Source: Streptomyces lucensis JCM 4490
GTDB lineage: Bacteria; Actinomycetota; Actinomycetes; Streptomycetales; Streptomycetaceae
Assembly (NCBI RefSeq): GCF_014650035.1
Contig: NZ_BMUE01000003.1
Span: 186,001-250,000 of the forward strand
DNA length: 64,000 bases
Direction of reading: 5' to 3'
The position numbers and the translations under genes are program-made. Of the stretch, positions 1 to 9,313 are shown piece after piece. Position 1 is the stretch's first letter, and the number at the start of each line of letters is the position of its first letter. The notes under the pieces were generated by a model. The model was not told where the DNA came from, searched no databases, and saw nothing but the letters and a program-made list of their open reading frames with translations.

Positions 1-139
1 CGTAGGACCAGGTGCCGCCGTTCTCGTAGACCACGTAGTCCGGGTGCAGACCGGACGAGGCCAGGCGGGCGGCGGCGGTCATCGGGTCCGCGGCGAGCCG
101 CAACCTGGTCTCGAAGTAGTGCCTGGGGGACTGGTACAT
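1..139 (-). CDS. Probable chorismate-binding enzyme (salicylate/anthranilate synthase-like), N-terminal fragment
   Basis: The first 46 codons of a leftward gene are present and the rest lies outside the window. The peptide starts MYQSPRHYFETRLRLAADP and contains YVVYENGGTWSY. A 'DYVVYE-x-x-G-x-W' stretch near the N-terminus resembles salicylate synthases and related chorismate-utilising enzymes. An AGAGGA ribosome-binding site sits about 8 bases before the ATG. It lies 50 bp downstream of the antiporter gene, so it is probably the last visible gene of the halogenase operon. A salicylate synthase would point to a siderophore-like product and an anthranilate synthase to tryptophan supply for the halogenase; the fragment cannot decide. 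Confidence 0.4.
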   Translation of the reverse strand, partial: MYQSPRHYFETRLRLAADPMTAAARLASSGLHPDYVVYENGGTWSY

Positions 140-189
140 CGCGAATGTCCTCTTCTCGACAGCCGAAAGGGAAAAGCGGGGTGAGGGCT

Positions 190-1599
190 TCACCGCGGGC
201 ACGGGCCGGCGCGCGGCCCCGGGGACAGCCGTGCGATCAGCGCGAGCGCGGGGGCCGTGAGCATGGTGGAGACGAGCGCCATGACGACGAACATCGTGAA
301 CACCGTCGGTGTGATGACCCCGAGGTCCAGGCCGATGTTGAGCACCACCAGCTCGGTCAGGCCGCGGCAGTTCATCAGCGCGCCGATGGACAGGGAGTCC
401 TCCCAGCCCAGGCCGCAGCCGCGGGCGGCGAGCGTGCTGCTGCCCCACTTCGCGACCGTCGCCGTCAGCACGACCGCCAGGCACCAGCACCATGCCTGCG
501 GGCCGCCGAGCAGCCCGATCGAGGTACGCAGCCCGGAGAAGACGAAGAAGAGCGGCAGCAGCAGCGCCTCGGTCACCGACCGCAGCCGTGCGACGGCCCA
601 CTCGACCGGCGCGCAGCCCCGGGGCGTGACGGCTCCCAGCAGGAAGGGCCCGAAGATCGCGTGGATGCCTATCTCGTCCGTGGCCAGGGCGCACAGCAGG
701 ATGCCGGAGAAGAGCACCGGCAGCACGGAGCCGCGGGACCACGGCCGGGCGCTCAGCGTGCGCTCCAGCAGGGGCCGTACGACGAGGTGCAGCAGCGCGC
801 AGAACAGTGCGGTGAGGACCAGGATGCGGACCACGCCGAACGGCGGGGTGTGCCCCGCCACGGCGACGACCACGGCGAGCAGGCACCAGGCCGTGATGTC
901 CCCCACGGCGGCGCAGGAGAGCGCGACCGGCCCGGCCGGCAGGTCGGCGGAGCGCCGCTCCGCGATGATGCGGGCCAGGACCGGGAACGCCGTGATGCTC
1001 ATCGCGACGGCGACGAACAGACCGAAGGCCGTGAAGTCCATGCCGTCCGGGGCGTACGTGCCGTACATCCCCAGCGCCAGCAGGGCGCCGGCGAGCAGGG
1101 GCACGGCGACGCCGACATGGCTGATGGCCAGGACGGCCCTGCCGCGCCCGCGCACCGCGCCCAGGTCCAGCTCGTGGCCGACCATGAACATGAAGCTGAC
1201 CAGCCCGAGTTGTGCGAGGTTGTCGATCGGCGCCGTCAGCCGCGCGGGGAACAGCCAGTGGTATCCGGACGGCCACAGCAGTCCGAGCAGCGAGGGACCG
1301 AGGAGGATGCCGGCGACGATCTCGCCGATGACGGCGGGCTGGCCCAGCCGCCGGAAGGCGCTTGCCGTCAGGTGGCAGGCGAGCAGCATCACCGGCAGGG
1401 CGAGCAGCAGGGCGGCGAAGGCTCCCGAGGGGGTGTGCGCCCGGTCCGCGCCGCCCGCGGCGTCGCCCGTGCCGGTGACCGTGCCGCCGAGGCGCAGCAC
1501 GGCCACCACCAGGACCGCCGGGACGAGCACCAGCAGCACGTAGACCTGTCGGGTGCGCCCCCGCCGCACCGGGGGCGCCAGCCTCAGATCGTCGGCCAT
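190..1599 (-). CDS. Cation/proton antiporter (CPA2-like, Na+/H+ exchanger family)
   Basis: The 469-residue protein is hydrophobic almost throughout, with about 12-13 membrane segments. It includes the family-like stretches GQPAVIGEIVAGILLGPSLL, FMFMVGHELDL and IFGPFLLGAVTPRG, typical of CPA2 monovalent cation:H+ antiporters (PF00999). The ATG at 1599 overlaps the 3' end of the flavin reductase gene by 16 bp, implying translational coupling within the halogenase operon. Antiporters of this type occur in several actinomycete metabolite clusters, where a role in export or pH balance is assumed. The transported ion cannot be read from the sequence. Confidence 0.8.
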   Translation of the reverse strand: MADDLRLAPPVRRGRTRQVYVLLVLVPAVLVVAVLRLGGTVTGTGDAAGGADRAHTPSGAFAALLLALPVMLLACHLTASAFRRLGQPAVIGEIVAGILLGPSLLGLLWPSGYHWLFPARLTAPIDNLAQLGLVSFMFMVGHELDLGAVRGRGRAVLAISHVGVAVPLLAGALLALGMYGTYAPDGMDFTAFGLFVAVAMSITAFPVLARIIAERRSADLPAGPVALSCAAVGDITAWCLLAVVVAVAGHTPPFGVVRILVLTALFCALLHLVVRPLLERTLSARPWSRGSVLPVLFSGILLCALATDEIGIHAIFGPFLLGAVTPRGCAPVEWAVARLRSVTEALLLPLFFVFSGLRTSIGLLGGPQAWCWCLAVVLTATVAKWGSSTLAARGCGLGWEDSLSIGALMNCRGLTELVVLNIGLDLGVITPTVFTMFVVMALVSTMLTAPALALIARLSPGPRAGPCPR

Positions 1600-2111
1600 G
1601 ACGCGTACTGCCGCAGCCCGTACAGCAGCGGCGCGGGGGTGGGGTTCAGCAGGACGTCGCGCACCTCGGCGAAGACGACGACGTGATCGCCGTGGGTGGT
1701 GTGGTGCGCGATCGCGCAGTTGGCCACCGCGTGGGCGTCTGTGCGCAGGTGCGGCCCCGCGGCCCCCGGGGGCACGGTCCACTCGACGCGGTCGAAGCGG
1801 TCCGGCGCGCCGGAGGCGAACAGCTCCGCCGTCGGCCGCGCCCCTTCGTGGAGGAGGTTCATGACGAACTCACCGGCGCTGAGCGCGGCACCCAGCGTGG
1901 GGCTGCCGCTGCGCAGGCACACCAGGAGGGTGGGCGGTTCCAGGGCGACGCTCACCAGAGAGGTGCACGTCATGCCCCAGGGACGGGCCTCGGCGTCGAA
2001 GGCGGTGACGATTCCTACGCCGGTCGGGAACCCCGCCATCAACTGCCGCAGCCCGTCGGAACCTTCGAGGCGAGCCCGTTCGCCCACGTCCGTACGCGTC
2101 GCTGGGTTCAT
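1584..2111 (-). CDS. Flavin reductase (FMN/FAD:NAD(P)H), halogenase partner
   Basis: This 175-residue protein has the flavin_reductase-like split-barrel pattern (PF01613). It opens with GLRQLMAGFPTGVGIVTA, followed by GMTCTSLVSVALEPPTLLVC and FVMNLLHEG, and ends with a residual barrel strand and GLRQYASW. Such enzymes reduce free FAD with NAD(P)H and release FADH2 for flavin-dependent halogenases. The ATG at 2111 is 16 bp downstream of the halogenase stop and the 3' end overlaps the antiporter start. Its place directly behind the halogenase makes a two-component halogenase system the natural reading. Confidence 0.88.
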   Translation of the reverse strand: MNPATRTDVGERARLEGSDGLRQLMAGFPTGVGIVTAFDAEARPWGMTCTSLVSVALEPPTLLVCLRSGSPTLGAALSAGEFVMNLLHEGARPTAELFASGAPDRFDRVEWTVPPGAAGPHLRTDAHAVANCAIAHHTTHGDHVVVFAEVRDVLLNPTPAPLLYGLRQYASWPTI

Positions 2112-2127
2112 GGAAGGTCTCCGCGCT

Positions 2128-3720
2128 CTACTTGCCGTGCAGGGAACGCAGGATGTCGTACGTGGCGGGCAGTTCCCGGAGCTGTTCGGCCGCGCGGCGC
2201 GGTACGTCGGCGAAGATCGCCTCCACGCTCTCGACCGACGCGGGCTTGTACCGCAGGGCGGGCAGCACCTGCTCCGGGAGGTGGCCGAGGCCGGCGAACA
2301 TGCACCAGTAGTTGGTGTTGTTCCAGAAGTTCTTGTTGCCCGTCTCGGACGTGCCGTGCAGCACCTGCTCGCCGGAGCCGTACGGGTTGACGGGGAGACC
2401 GGCCCGGTACAGCTCGACCTTCTCCTGCAGGTCGTCACCGAGCGGCAGCTTCTTGTTCGCCCGCCAGAACTCGGTGTCCGTGCGGGGCGAGAAGGCGAAG
2501 TGGGTCTGGATGAAGTCGATCGTGAAGTCGAACATGCTCTCGATCTCCCGGTTGAACCGGTTGATCAGCCTCGGGTCGAACCGCTTGTCCGGGAAGTGCT
2601 TGGCGAGCTGCTCGACGGCCGTGTAGATGAAGTAGATGCCCGTCGACTCCAGGGGCTCCACGAAGCAGGAGGCCAGGCCGATGGAGACGCAGTTGCGCAC
2701 CCAGGCCCGGCGGTTGCGGCCCACCCGGAAGGAGACGTGGTTGAACTCGGTGTTCTCCGGGTCGAGCCCCCACAGCTCGCAGAACTCCTTCGTCGCGGCC
2801 TCGCGGGTGGTGAACTTGCTGGAGAAGACGTAGCCCGTCCCGAACCGTGACAGCATCGGGATCTTCCAGGTCCAGCCGTTGGACATGGCGATCGACGAGG
2901 TGAAGGGCTCGACGCCGTTCGCGGCGTCGTCGTGCGGCACGGCGGTGGCCACCGCGCTGTCGTTCAGCAGCTTGTGCCCCATGTCGACGAACGGCTCGCC
3001 CATGGCCTTGTTGATCAGCAGGCCCCGGAAACCGGAGCAGTCGACGAACAGGTCGCCTTCCAGGAGTTCGTCGTCCTTCGTCCGCAGCGCGGTGATGAAG
3101 CCGCGCTCGTCCTGGACGACCTCCGCCATCTCGCCCTGGACGTGCCGGACACCCTGCTTCTGGGTGGCGAAGCGGCGCAGGAAATCGGCGACCAGCGCGG
3201 CGTCGAAGTGCCAGGCGTAGTCCATGGCCCGGGTGCCGTCCGCCTTCCAGGGGCCCTTCTTCGCGTCCAGGACCGCTGTCTCCGGGAAACACGCCCGGTC
3301 GAACGGGCCGGGGTCGTCGCCGCGCTGCTGCTTGAGGTACCAGTACTGCGGCAGCGGGACACCGTCGTGCTGCTGCAGGTGCGCGAAGTGGTGGTAGAAG
3401 TAGTCCGTCTCCGCCCCGAGCGGGCGCGGCTCCGGCGCGCCGGCACCCGGCGTGCGCCAGTTCACGAACTTGATTCCCGCCTTGAAGCTGGCGTTGACTT
3501 CCCGCATCCACTCGTGCTCGGGAATGCCCAGGAAGTCGAAGAAAGCGGAATGCAGGTTCGGGACCGTCGCTTCCCCCACGCCGATACGGGGAATGGTGGG
3601 AGCCTCGAGCAGTGTGATGTCCACCTCCCCCTGCAGGGCCTTACCGAGGTACGACGCCGTCATCCAACCGGCCGTACCGCCGCCGAGAATGACCAGTCTC
3701 CTGATTCGCCCGTCGCTCAT
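2128..3720 (-). CDS. Flavin-dependent tryptophan halogenase (PrnA/RebH family)
   Basis: The 530-residue length equals that of characterised tryptophan 6/7-halogenases. The FAD-binding GGGTAGWM motif lies at residues 13-20, the family lysine at about K80 (SFKAGIKFVNW, equivalent to PrnA K79), the halogenase WxWxIP motif appears as WTWKIP, and the conserved SCFVEPLESTG carries the second catalytic acid. The whole protein aligns well by eye with RebH/PrnA and poorly with PyrH-type 5-halogenases. The expected reaction is chlorination or bromination of free tryptophan at C6 or C7, using FADH2 from the neighbouring reductase. The regiochemistry is not determined here. It is the first gene of a leftward operon divergent from SARP1. 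Confidence 0.92.
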   Translation of the reverse strand: MSDGRIRRLVILGGGTAGWMTASYLGKALQGEVDITLLEAPTIPRIGVGEATVPNLHSAFFDFLGIPEHEWMREVNASFKAGIKFVNWRTPGAGAPEPRPLGAETDYFYHHFAHLQQHDGVPLPQYWYLKQQRGDDPGPFDRACFPETAVLDAKKGPWKADGTRAMDYAWHFDAALVADFLRRFATQKQGVRHVQGEMAEVVQDERGFITALRTKDDELLEGDLFVDCSGFRGLLINKAMGEPFVDMGHKLLNDSAVATAVPHDDAANGVEPFTSSIAMSNGWTWKIPMLSRFGTGYVFSSKFTTREAATKEFCELWGLDPENTEFNHVSFRVGRNRRAWVRNCVSIGLASCFVEPLESTGIYFIYTAVEQLAKHFPDKRFDPRLINRFNREIESMFDFTIDFIQTHFAFSPRTDTEFWRANKKLPLGDDLQEKVELYRAGLPVNPYGSGEQVLHGTSETGNKNFWNNTNYWCMFAGLGHLPEQVLPALRYKPASVESVEAIFADVPRRAAEQLRELPATYDILRSLHGK

Positions 3721-4195
3721 GGCACTCCCCCATCGGCTTTTGATTCAGCGGTATCTCCGCCCGGCTGTCCACTCAGGTCCACATCTTGCGGACGGTTTCT
3801 ATACCGAGGCGGAAGAGAGCCATATCGGAGCTATACTCCGCAGGTCAGAGCGGTGGAGCGGGCCTTCGCGGCCCGTCCGCCGGGCATTGGTTCCTCCAGC
3901 CCGCACATGTGAAACACACGGGTACGTGTGCGGAAATAATGTTCTGCGCCGCGAACGCCTGCTGTAGCGTCGGGAACAGTTCTGGCGTGCTGTTCGAGGC
4001 TGAAGCGTGGTGAAGGACGAGGGGGAACCGCGCCCGGGTTCTCACGGACCGTGTCCCTGCTCCTGTACGCCGGACGGCGCATTCGTCATCGGCCGCTCGC
4101 ACGGTCATCCACCAAATCGCCCTCCCGTTCCCCTCGACCTCATGTCACCAGGCCGTTTCGGCTGATCCGGACCGTGAACAAGCAAGGGGGTACGG
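3721..4195. promoter_or_regulatory. Divergent promoter region, halogenase operon / SARP1
   Basis: This 475-bp gap separates the start of the leftward halogenase operon from the start of SARP1. No convincing gene is present. It contains the 33-base element at 3901-3933 described separately and is AT-richer near 3935. An AGGGGG ribosome-binding site precedes the SARP1 GTG. SARPs usually bind heptameric direct repeats near promoters, but none could be fixed with confidence here. Confidence 0.55.
3901..3933. promoter_or_regulatory. Candidate operator A (33-base element shared with 33316-33348)
   Basis: The element begins CCGCACATGTGAAAC and ends ACGTGTGCGG, so its ends form an inverted repeat (CCGCACA/TGTGCGG). 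On the minus strand the core reads GTGTGTTTCACAT. Aligned without gaps to 33316-33348, 26 of 33 positions match on the opposite strand. It lies about 200 bp upstream of the halogenase start and about 260 bp upstream of SARP1. The shared regulator is unknown. Confidence 0.5.
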
Positions 4196-6337
4196 GTGGA
4201 ATTCCGCGTTCTCGGACCAGTCGGAGTCCGTCGGGCGGAGCGAGGGCTGACGCTGGTCGCGGAGAAGCCGAAGACGATACTCGCCGCACTGCTCCTGGCG
4301 GGCGACCGCGTCGTCTCCGACGCGTACCTGCGCGAGGTCACCTGGGGACCCACGCCGCCCGCCACGGTCGACCAGCAGCTCTACACGTACGTCTCACGGC
4401 TGCGCAAGCTGCTGTCCGGCGGTGCCACGATCCTGCGTCACCGGCCGGGCTACCGGCTGCTGCGGACCGACGCGACGCTGGACCACGCCGAGTTCGACCG
4501 GCTGGCCGGCCTCGGCTACGACGCCCTGAAGGAGCGCCGCTACGCCGTGGCCGCCGAGCACCTCGCCGCGGCACTCGCACTGTGGCGGGGCCCGGCGCTC
4601 GGCGGGGTGACCGAGCACCTGGCGCGGGTCGAGCTGCCCCGGCTGGAGGAGGCCCGCATGGCGGCGCTGGAGGGCCGCATCGCGGCCGACCTCGCGCTCG
4701 GCCGGCACGACGCCCTGGTCCCCGAACTCGCCGGTCTGGTGGAGGCGCACCCGGTGCGGGAGCGGCTGCGCGCCCAGCTCATGACCGCGCTCTACCGGGC
4801 CGGCCGGCAGGCCGACGCCCTGGCCGAGTACCAGCGCGGGCGGGAGATACTCGCCGAGGAGCTGGGCATCGACCCCAGCTCCGCGCTCAACGACGTCTTC
4901 CAGTCCATCCTGTCCGGGGACCCCCAGCTCACCGCTCCGGCCGACCCGCCCCAGGAGGTCCGGGTGCTGTCCCGCGGGCAGGTGCGGCCCGCCATGCTGC
5001 CTCCGTGCGTCGCCGACTTCACCGGGCGCGAGCGCCAGTTGCGGGAACTGTCCGGCCTGCTGTGCGGCGACCGGGCGGGGGCGGCACCGGTCGTGGTGAC
5101 CGGCACCGCGGGCGTGGGCAAGAGCGCCCTCGCCGTCCAGGCCGCGCGGATGTGCCTCGACGCCTTCCCCGACGGCCAGCTGTACGCGGACCTGGGCGGG
5201 CCGCGGGACCGCCCCCGGGACCCCAGCGACGTACTGGAGTGGTTCCTCCAGGCGCTGTGCGGACCCGGGAGTCCCGTCCCCGCCACGGTCGAGGCGCGCA
5301 CCCAGCTCTACCGCAGCGTGCTCGCCGAACGCCGGGTGCTGATCGTGCTCGACAACGTCCAGGACGAGCAGCAGGTGCGGCCGCTGCTTCCCGGGGCCGC
5401 CGGCAGCCGGGTGATCGTGACGACCCGGTCCCGTCTCACCGCACTGGAGGGCGCGCGGCCGCTGGAGCTGGACGTCTTCGACCGAGCCGAGGCGCTGGCC
5501 CTGCTGCGTCGCGTGGTCGGCGCCGGCCGCGTCGCGCGGGAGCACGAGGTGGCCGACTCGCTGGTCGCCCGGTGCGGCCGGCTGCCGATCGCCGTGCGGG
5601 TGGTGGCCGGACGGCTGGCCGCCAAACCGCACTGGACGCTGGGCGAGATGGCGCGCAGGATGGCCGACGGCGCACGGCGTCCGCTGGACGAGCTGCGCCT
5701 CGGCGACATCGACGTCCGCGCCTCGCTGCGTCCGGGATATCTGCGCCTGCCGGCCAGGGCCAGGACGGCGCTGTGCCGGCTGTCCCTGCTGCACGGGACG
5801 GAGATACCGGTCTGGCTGGCGGCCGTGGTGCTGGAGACCGACGAGGCCGGGGCCGAGGACGTCCTCGAGACCCTGGTCGACGCCCGGCTGCTGGAGGTGC
5901 GCGGTACCGACGGCACGGGCCGGCTGCGCTGCCGGATGCACCCGGTCGTCCGCCTGTTCGCCGGTGAGTGCGCGCAGGCCGGGACCACCGCCGCCGAACG
6001 CCGCTCGACGGTCGAGCGGGCGCTCACCGCGTGGCTGATGCGGGCCCGCGCCGCCGCCCGCACCCTGAACGACGGGCGGCACGTGGCGGGGAGCAGGGCG
6101 CTGCTGTGGTTCGAGGCCGAGAAACACGGCCTCGTCGCGGCGTTCCGTCAGGCGGACCGCGAGGGGCACGACTCCACGGCCCGCTCGCTCGCCCGTGCCC
6201 TGACGGAACTGCGCACGCTCAGTGGCGCGGCCCACGGCGCGCCCCCGGGCGGGACCGGCCGGTCGCGTGCGGGCGCCGACCCGGGGCCGAGAGCGATGGA
6301 CGCGCCGCTCACGGCCGTGTCCGCCGGGACCGTCTGA
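4196..6337 (+). CDS. SARP-family transcriptional activator with NB-ARC domain (SARP1)
   Basis: The 713-residue protein starts at GTG 4196 behind AGGGGG. Residues about 1-95 form an OmpR-type winged-helix DNA-binding domain (LGPVGVRR, VDQQLYTYVSRLRKLL). Residues about 100-245 are the bacterial transcriptional activation domain (FDRLAGLGYDALKERRY, YQRGREILAEELGIDPS). From about residue 285 an NB-ARC/AfsR-like ATPase follows, with Walker A GTAGVGKSA near residue 302 and a VLIVLDNVQDE Walker B. No C-terminal TPR array is evident. SARPs are cluster-situated activators of antibiotic genes; this one faces the halogenase operon. No TTA codon was seen. Confidence 0.9.
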   Translation: MEFRVLGPVGVRRAERGLTLVAEKPKTILAALLLAGDRVVSDAYLREVTWGPTPPATVDQQLYTYVSRLRKLLSGGATILRHRPGYRLLRTDATLDHAEFDRLAGLGYDALKERRYAVAAEHLAAALALWRGPALGGVTEHLARVELPRLEEARMAALEGRIAADLALGRHDALVPELAGLVEAHPVRERLRAQLMTALYRAGRQADALAEYQRGREILAEELGIDPSSALNDVFQSILSGDPQLTAPADPPQEVRVLSRGQVRPAMLPPCVADFTGRERQLRELSGLLCGDRAGAAPVVVTGTAGVGKSALAVQAARMCLDAFPDGQLYADLGGPRDRPRDPSDVLEWFLQALCGPGSPVPATVEARTQLYRSVLAERRVLIVLDNVQDEQQVRPLLPGAAGSRVIVTTRSRLTALEGARPLELDVFDRAEALALLRRVVGAGRVAREHEVADSLVARCGRLPIAVRVVAGRLAAKPHWTLGEMARRMADGARRPLDELRLGDIDVRASLRPGYLRLPARARTALCRLSLLHGTEIPVWLAAVVLETDEAGAEDVLETLVDARLLEVRGTDGTGRLRCRMHPVVRLFAGECAQAGTTAAERRSTVERALTAWLMRARAAARTLNDGRHVAGSRALLWFEAEKHGLVAAFRQADREGHDSTARSLARALTELRTLSGAAHGAPPGGTGRSRAGADPGPRAMDAPLTAVSAGTV

Positions 6338-6375
6338 CGCCGCTCGCCCGGCCGTACTCGCCGGCCACGGATGGC

Positions 6376-6416
6376 GCCCCGGCGCTGCGGCCATGGGCCG
6401 CTCGCAGCGCCGGGGC
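6376..6416. terminator. Bidirectional hairpin terminator
   Basis: A perfect 14-bp stem (GCCCCGGCGCTGCG at 6376-6389 pairing with 6403-6416) encloses a 13-base loop. It lies between the convergent 3' ends of SARP1 and the MFS gene. No U-tract follows, as is usual in high-GC actinomycetes. Confidence 0.7.
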
Positions 6417-6491
6417 TACGCGGTGGACGGCGGTGAGCACCGGGGGTCAATGCTCACCGGGACACCAGCCGCGTGTCCTTCGGGGCCGTCG

Positions 6492-8036
6492 CTACAGTGC
6501 GGCGTCGGCCCGGGTCTGCTGTCCGGGTGCCGCCTGCGCGGGCCGCCCCTGCTGGGGAGCACCGCCGGCCGGAACGCGGACCATCGCGAAGGCGAGCAGG
6601 GCGGCCACGGCACCGAGCACCGCCGCCACGCCCAGCATGACGTTCAGGCCGGACGCGAACGCCTCGTGCACCAGGTGCTCCACTCCGGCGCGTTCGCCCG
6701 CCGGCGCGGCGGAGACGATCGAGTCCGCCTGTCCGCCGCTGAGCGCGACGGCGGCCTGGTGCGGGTCCGCGACATGGCCGTTGTCCTCGAGCACGCTCTC
6801 GATCCGCGACTGGAAGATCACTCCGAAGACCGCGATGCCCAGCGCGAAGCCAAGCTGCCGGAAGGTGTTGACCGCACCGCCCGCCATGCCCCCGCGCTCC
6901 GGCGGCACCGAGGCCAGCGCCGCAGCCGACAGGCTCGGCGTCACGAGCCCGACGCCCAGGCCGGAGACGACGAGGCCCAGCACGATGGCGTCGGCGGAGG
7001 AGCCCGCGTCGAGCATGGCCTGCAGTGCGGAACCCCCGGCGATCAGCGCAAGCCCCACTCCCATGGACACCCGGGGCGGAAAGGGCCCGAAGCGGCCGAC
7101 GAGGATCGAGACGACGAACGCGGCGCCGCACATGGGCAGGATGTACAGGCCGGCCTTGACCGGCCCGTAGCCCAGCACGGACTGCATCCACAGCGACTCG
7201 AACAGCAGGTAGGCGAAGGCGGCGGCCTGCAGGATGAGGGCGCTGACCATGATGCCGGTGAACGAGGGCCGGCGGAACAGGGACAGGTCGAGGATGGGGT
7301 GCTCGTGCCTGGACTCGACCACCACGAAGAGAGCCAGGGCGACGACGGCGACGGCGAACATGGTGAGCGTGAGGGACGCGCCCCAGCCGTCGGAGTGGGC
7401 CCGGATCAGCGCGAAGGTGAGCGCCCCGCTCGCCACGGTGAAGGTGAGGATGCCGAGGACGTCGGGACGCTGCCCGGCGGCGCTCTTCTCCTCGCGTACC
7501 ACGCGCAGGGTCATCACGACGGCGATCAGGCAGACCGGCAGGTTGACGAAGAAGATCCACCGCCAGTCGAGGTACTCGGTGAGCAGACCGCCGACCACCG
7601 GGCCGGCCGCCGCCGCGATCGCGTTGGTGGCGCCCCAGACCGCGAACGCGACACCGCGCTCCCGGCCGTCGTAATGCATGCCCAGCAGGGCGAGCGTCGT
7701 CCCGAACATGCCGGCGGCACCGAGCCCCTGCACCGCCCTGGCGGCGATCAGCACGTCCGCGTTCGGGGCGACGGCGCACACCAGGGAGGCCGCGGTGAAC
7801 ACGATCAGGCCCCACAGGTAGACCTTCTTGCGGCCGATCCGGTCGGCCGAGGAGCCCACACCGAGCAGCAGCGACGCCAGCGCGAGGGCGTAGATGTCGA
7901 CAACCCACTCCAGGTCGGGGAGCGTGGTGTCGAAATCCGCCGCCATGTCGGGCAGTGCCACGGTCACGATCGTGACGTCCACCAGAAGCATGAAGGTGCC
8001 CAGGCTGATCGCCGCCAAGGGCCACCACTTACGCAT
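6492..8036 (-). CDS. MFS drug/metabolite exporter, DHA2 (14-TMS) family
   Basis: The 514-residue protein starts at ATG 8036 (MRKWWPLAAISLGTFMLL) behind AAGGGG. It has the DHA2 signature order: LVDVTIVTVALPDMAADF in the first helix, DRIGRKKVYLWG between helices 2 and 3, and motif C-like GPVVGGLLTEYLDWRWIFF. About 14 hydrophobic segments are visible, with a polar C-terminal tail. The family exports hydrophobic compounds by proton antiport. The gene is 118 bp downstream of the Lrp-type regulator on the same strand, so the regulator may control it. Confidence 0.88.
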   Translation of the reverse strand: MRKWWPLAAISLGTFMLLVDVTIVTVALPDMAADFDTTLPDLEWVVDIYALALASLLLGVGSSADRIGRKKVYLWGLIVFTAASLVCAVAPNADVLIAARAVQGLGAAGMFGTTLALLGMHYDGRERGVAFAVWGATNAIAAAAGPVVGGLLTEYLDWRWIFFVNLPVCLIAVVMTLRVVREEKSAAGQRPDVLGILTFTVASGALTFALIRAHSDGWGASLTLTMFAVAVVALALFVVVESRHEHPILDLSLFRRPSFTGIMVSALILQAAAFAYLLFESLWMQSVLGYGPVKAGLYILPMCGAAFVVSILVGRFGPFPPRVSMGVGLALIAGGSALQAMLDAGSSADAIVLGLVVSGLGVGLVTPSLSAAALASVPPERGGMAGGAVNTFRQLGFALGIAVFGVIFQSRIESVLEDNGHVADPHQAAVALSGGQADSIVSAAPAGERAGVEHLVHEAFASGLNVMLGVAAVLGAVAALLAFAMVRVPAGGAPQQGRPAQAAPGQQTRADAAL

Positions 8037-8154
8037 ACGAACCCCTTCCCGAGTCCGGGAGCCCACGGCTCCCGTTGCTCCTGCCACCTTCGGGGTCCGG
8101 GGCGCCCCTGCCTACACACGGCGAGTGAAGTGACGGAAATCGACACCCAGGCGT

Positions 8155-9159
8155 CTACCGTGACGGAAACGGGGAGCTGCGTACGGGAACGAGACGGCCT
8201 GCTCGTTTCACCGACTGCAGTACCGGCGCGCTCTCCACATGACTCACGGTCCTCAGCGCGCCGATGCGTGTGCTCAGGTAGTCGTAGAAGGCGTCGATGT
8301 CCCTGCACACGAGGAACGCCACCAGGTTCGACTGCCCGGACGTGGCCGCCGTGAACACCACCTCGGGGTGGTGGGACAGCTCCTCGGCGACCCCGACCAG
8401 TTCGGCCGGCGGTACGGTGAGCCAGAGCATGATGTCCGCCTCGTACCCGAGCAGCGTGGCATCGATCTCGACGTCGAAGAACAGTGCCCGCATCTCACGC
8501 AGGTGTTCCAGCCGGCGCCTCGCGGTCGACTCCGACCATCCCGTGGCGAGGGCGAGTTCGGCGTAGCCGGCCCGGCCGTCCGAGGCGAGCGCCGCCAGCA
8601 GTTCGGCGTCGCCCTCGCGCATCTCCACACGCGCGCTCCGCGGCGGCGGCTCGGGCAGCCGGGGCCGGAGCAGTTCCGCCTGCTCGTCGGTGAGGGCGTG
8701 GGTCTTGCCGTGCCAGCCCGTGGGTCCCCCGAAGAACGTGTGCAGGATGTAGTGCGCGGAGATGTCGACCACCCGGGGCGTGCGCGGGAGTTTCTGCAGT
8801 AAGAGCGACGCCCCCTCGGCACGGTGCGGGGCACGTGTCAGACAGACGATCTCGGTGCCGCCCGCGGTGAGACTCACCCACGAGGTGTCGTCCCGGCGGG
8901 CCAGGGCGCCGGCGACGCCGGCCGCGGTGTCCGGGGTGCACCGGACCCGCACCAGCCATTCGATGTGCCCGAAGCGCCGGGCGTCGGGCAGCCCCAGCAC
9001 GCGCATCGCCCCGGATCCGCGCAGCCGGCGGTAGCGCCGTGCCACGGTCTGGTCGGAGACGCCGAGGACCTCGGCGATGAACTTCAGCGGTGCCCGCCCG
9101 TCGAGCTGCAGGGCGTGCACCAGGCGGCGGTCCAACTCGTCCAGTGGGTCGAATTCCAT
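8155..9159 (-). CDS. Lrp/AsnC-family transcriptional regulator, two-domain type
   Basis: The 334-residue protein carries two AsnC-type modules. One helix-turn-helix is near the N-terminus (LDELDRRLVHALQLDG ... LGVSDQTVARRYRRLRGSG) and a second is in the centre (ELLAALASDGRAGYAELA ... GWSESTARRRLEHL), each followed by an alpha/beta ligand-binding region. Such tandem Lrp regulators are common in Streptomyces. An upstream ATG at 9186 is equally possible; neither start has a strong ribosome-binding site. A TTA leucine codon occurs at 8802-8800, suggesting bldA-dependent translation. It is upstream of the MFS gene and divergent from the methyltransferase gene. Confidence 0.8.
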   Translation of the reverse strand: MEFDPLDELDRRLVHALQLDGRAPLKFIAEVLGVSDQTVARRYRRLRGSGAMRVLGLPDARRFGHIEWLVRVRCTPDTAAGVAGALARRDDTSWVSLTAGGTEIVCLTRAPHRAEGASLLLQKLPRTPRVVDISAHYILHTFFGGPTGWHGKTHALTDEQAELLRPRLPEPPPRSARVEMREGDAELLAALASDGRAGYAELALATGWSESTARRRLEHLREMRALFFDVEIDATLLGYEADIMLWLTVPPAELVGVAEELSHHPEVVFTAATSGQSNLVAFLVCRDIDAFYDYLSTRIGALRTVSHVESAPVLQSVKRAGRLVPVRSSPFPSR

Positions 9160-9313
9160 CTGCGGCAGGCTAGTTGATGTCGCCATCGGGCACGAGGGCC
9201 ACGCTGGGTGGCGCCTTCCTCCGGCAACGCCGAACATCACGGAGCAGGTGGCGCCGCCCGGCGCGGGTGGCCCGCGGCCCCGGCCGGGGCCGGTCGCGTA
9301 GGAAGGGACGGGC

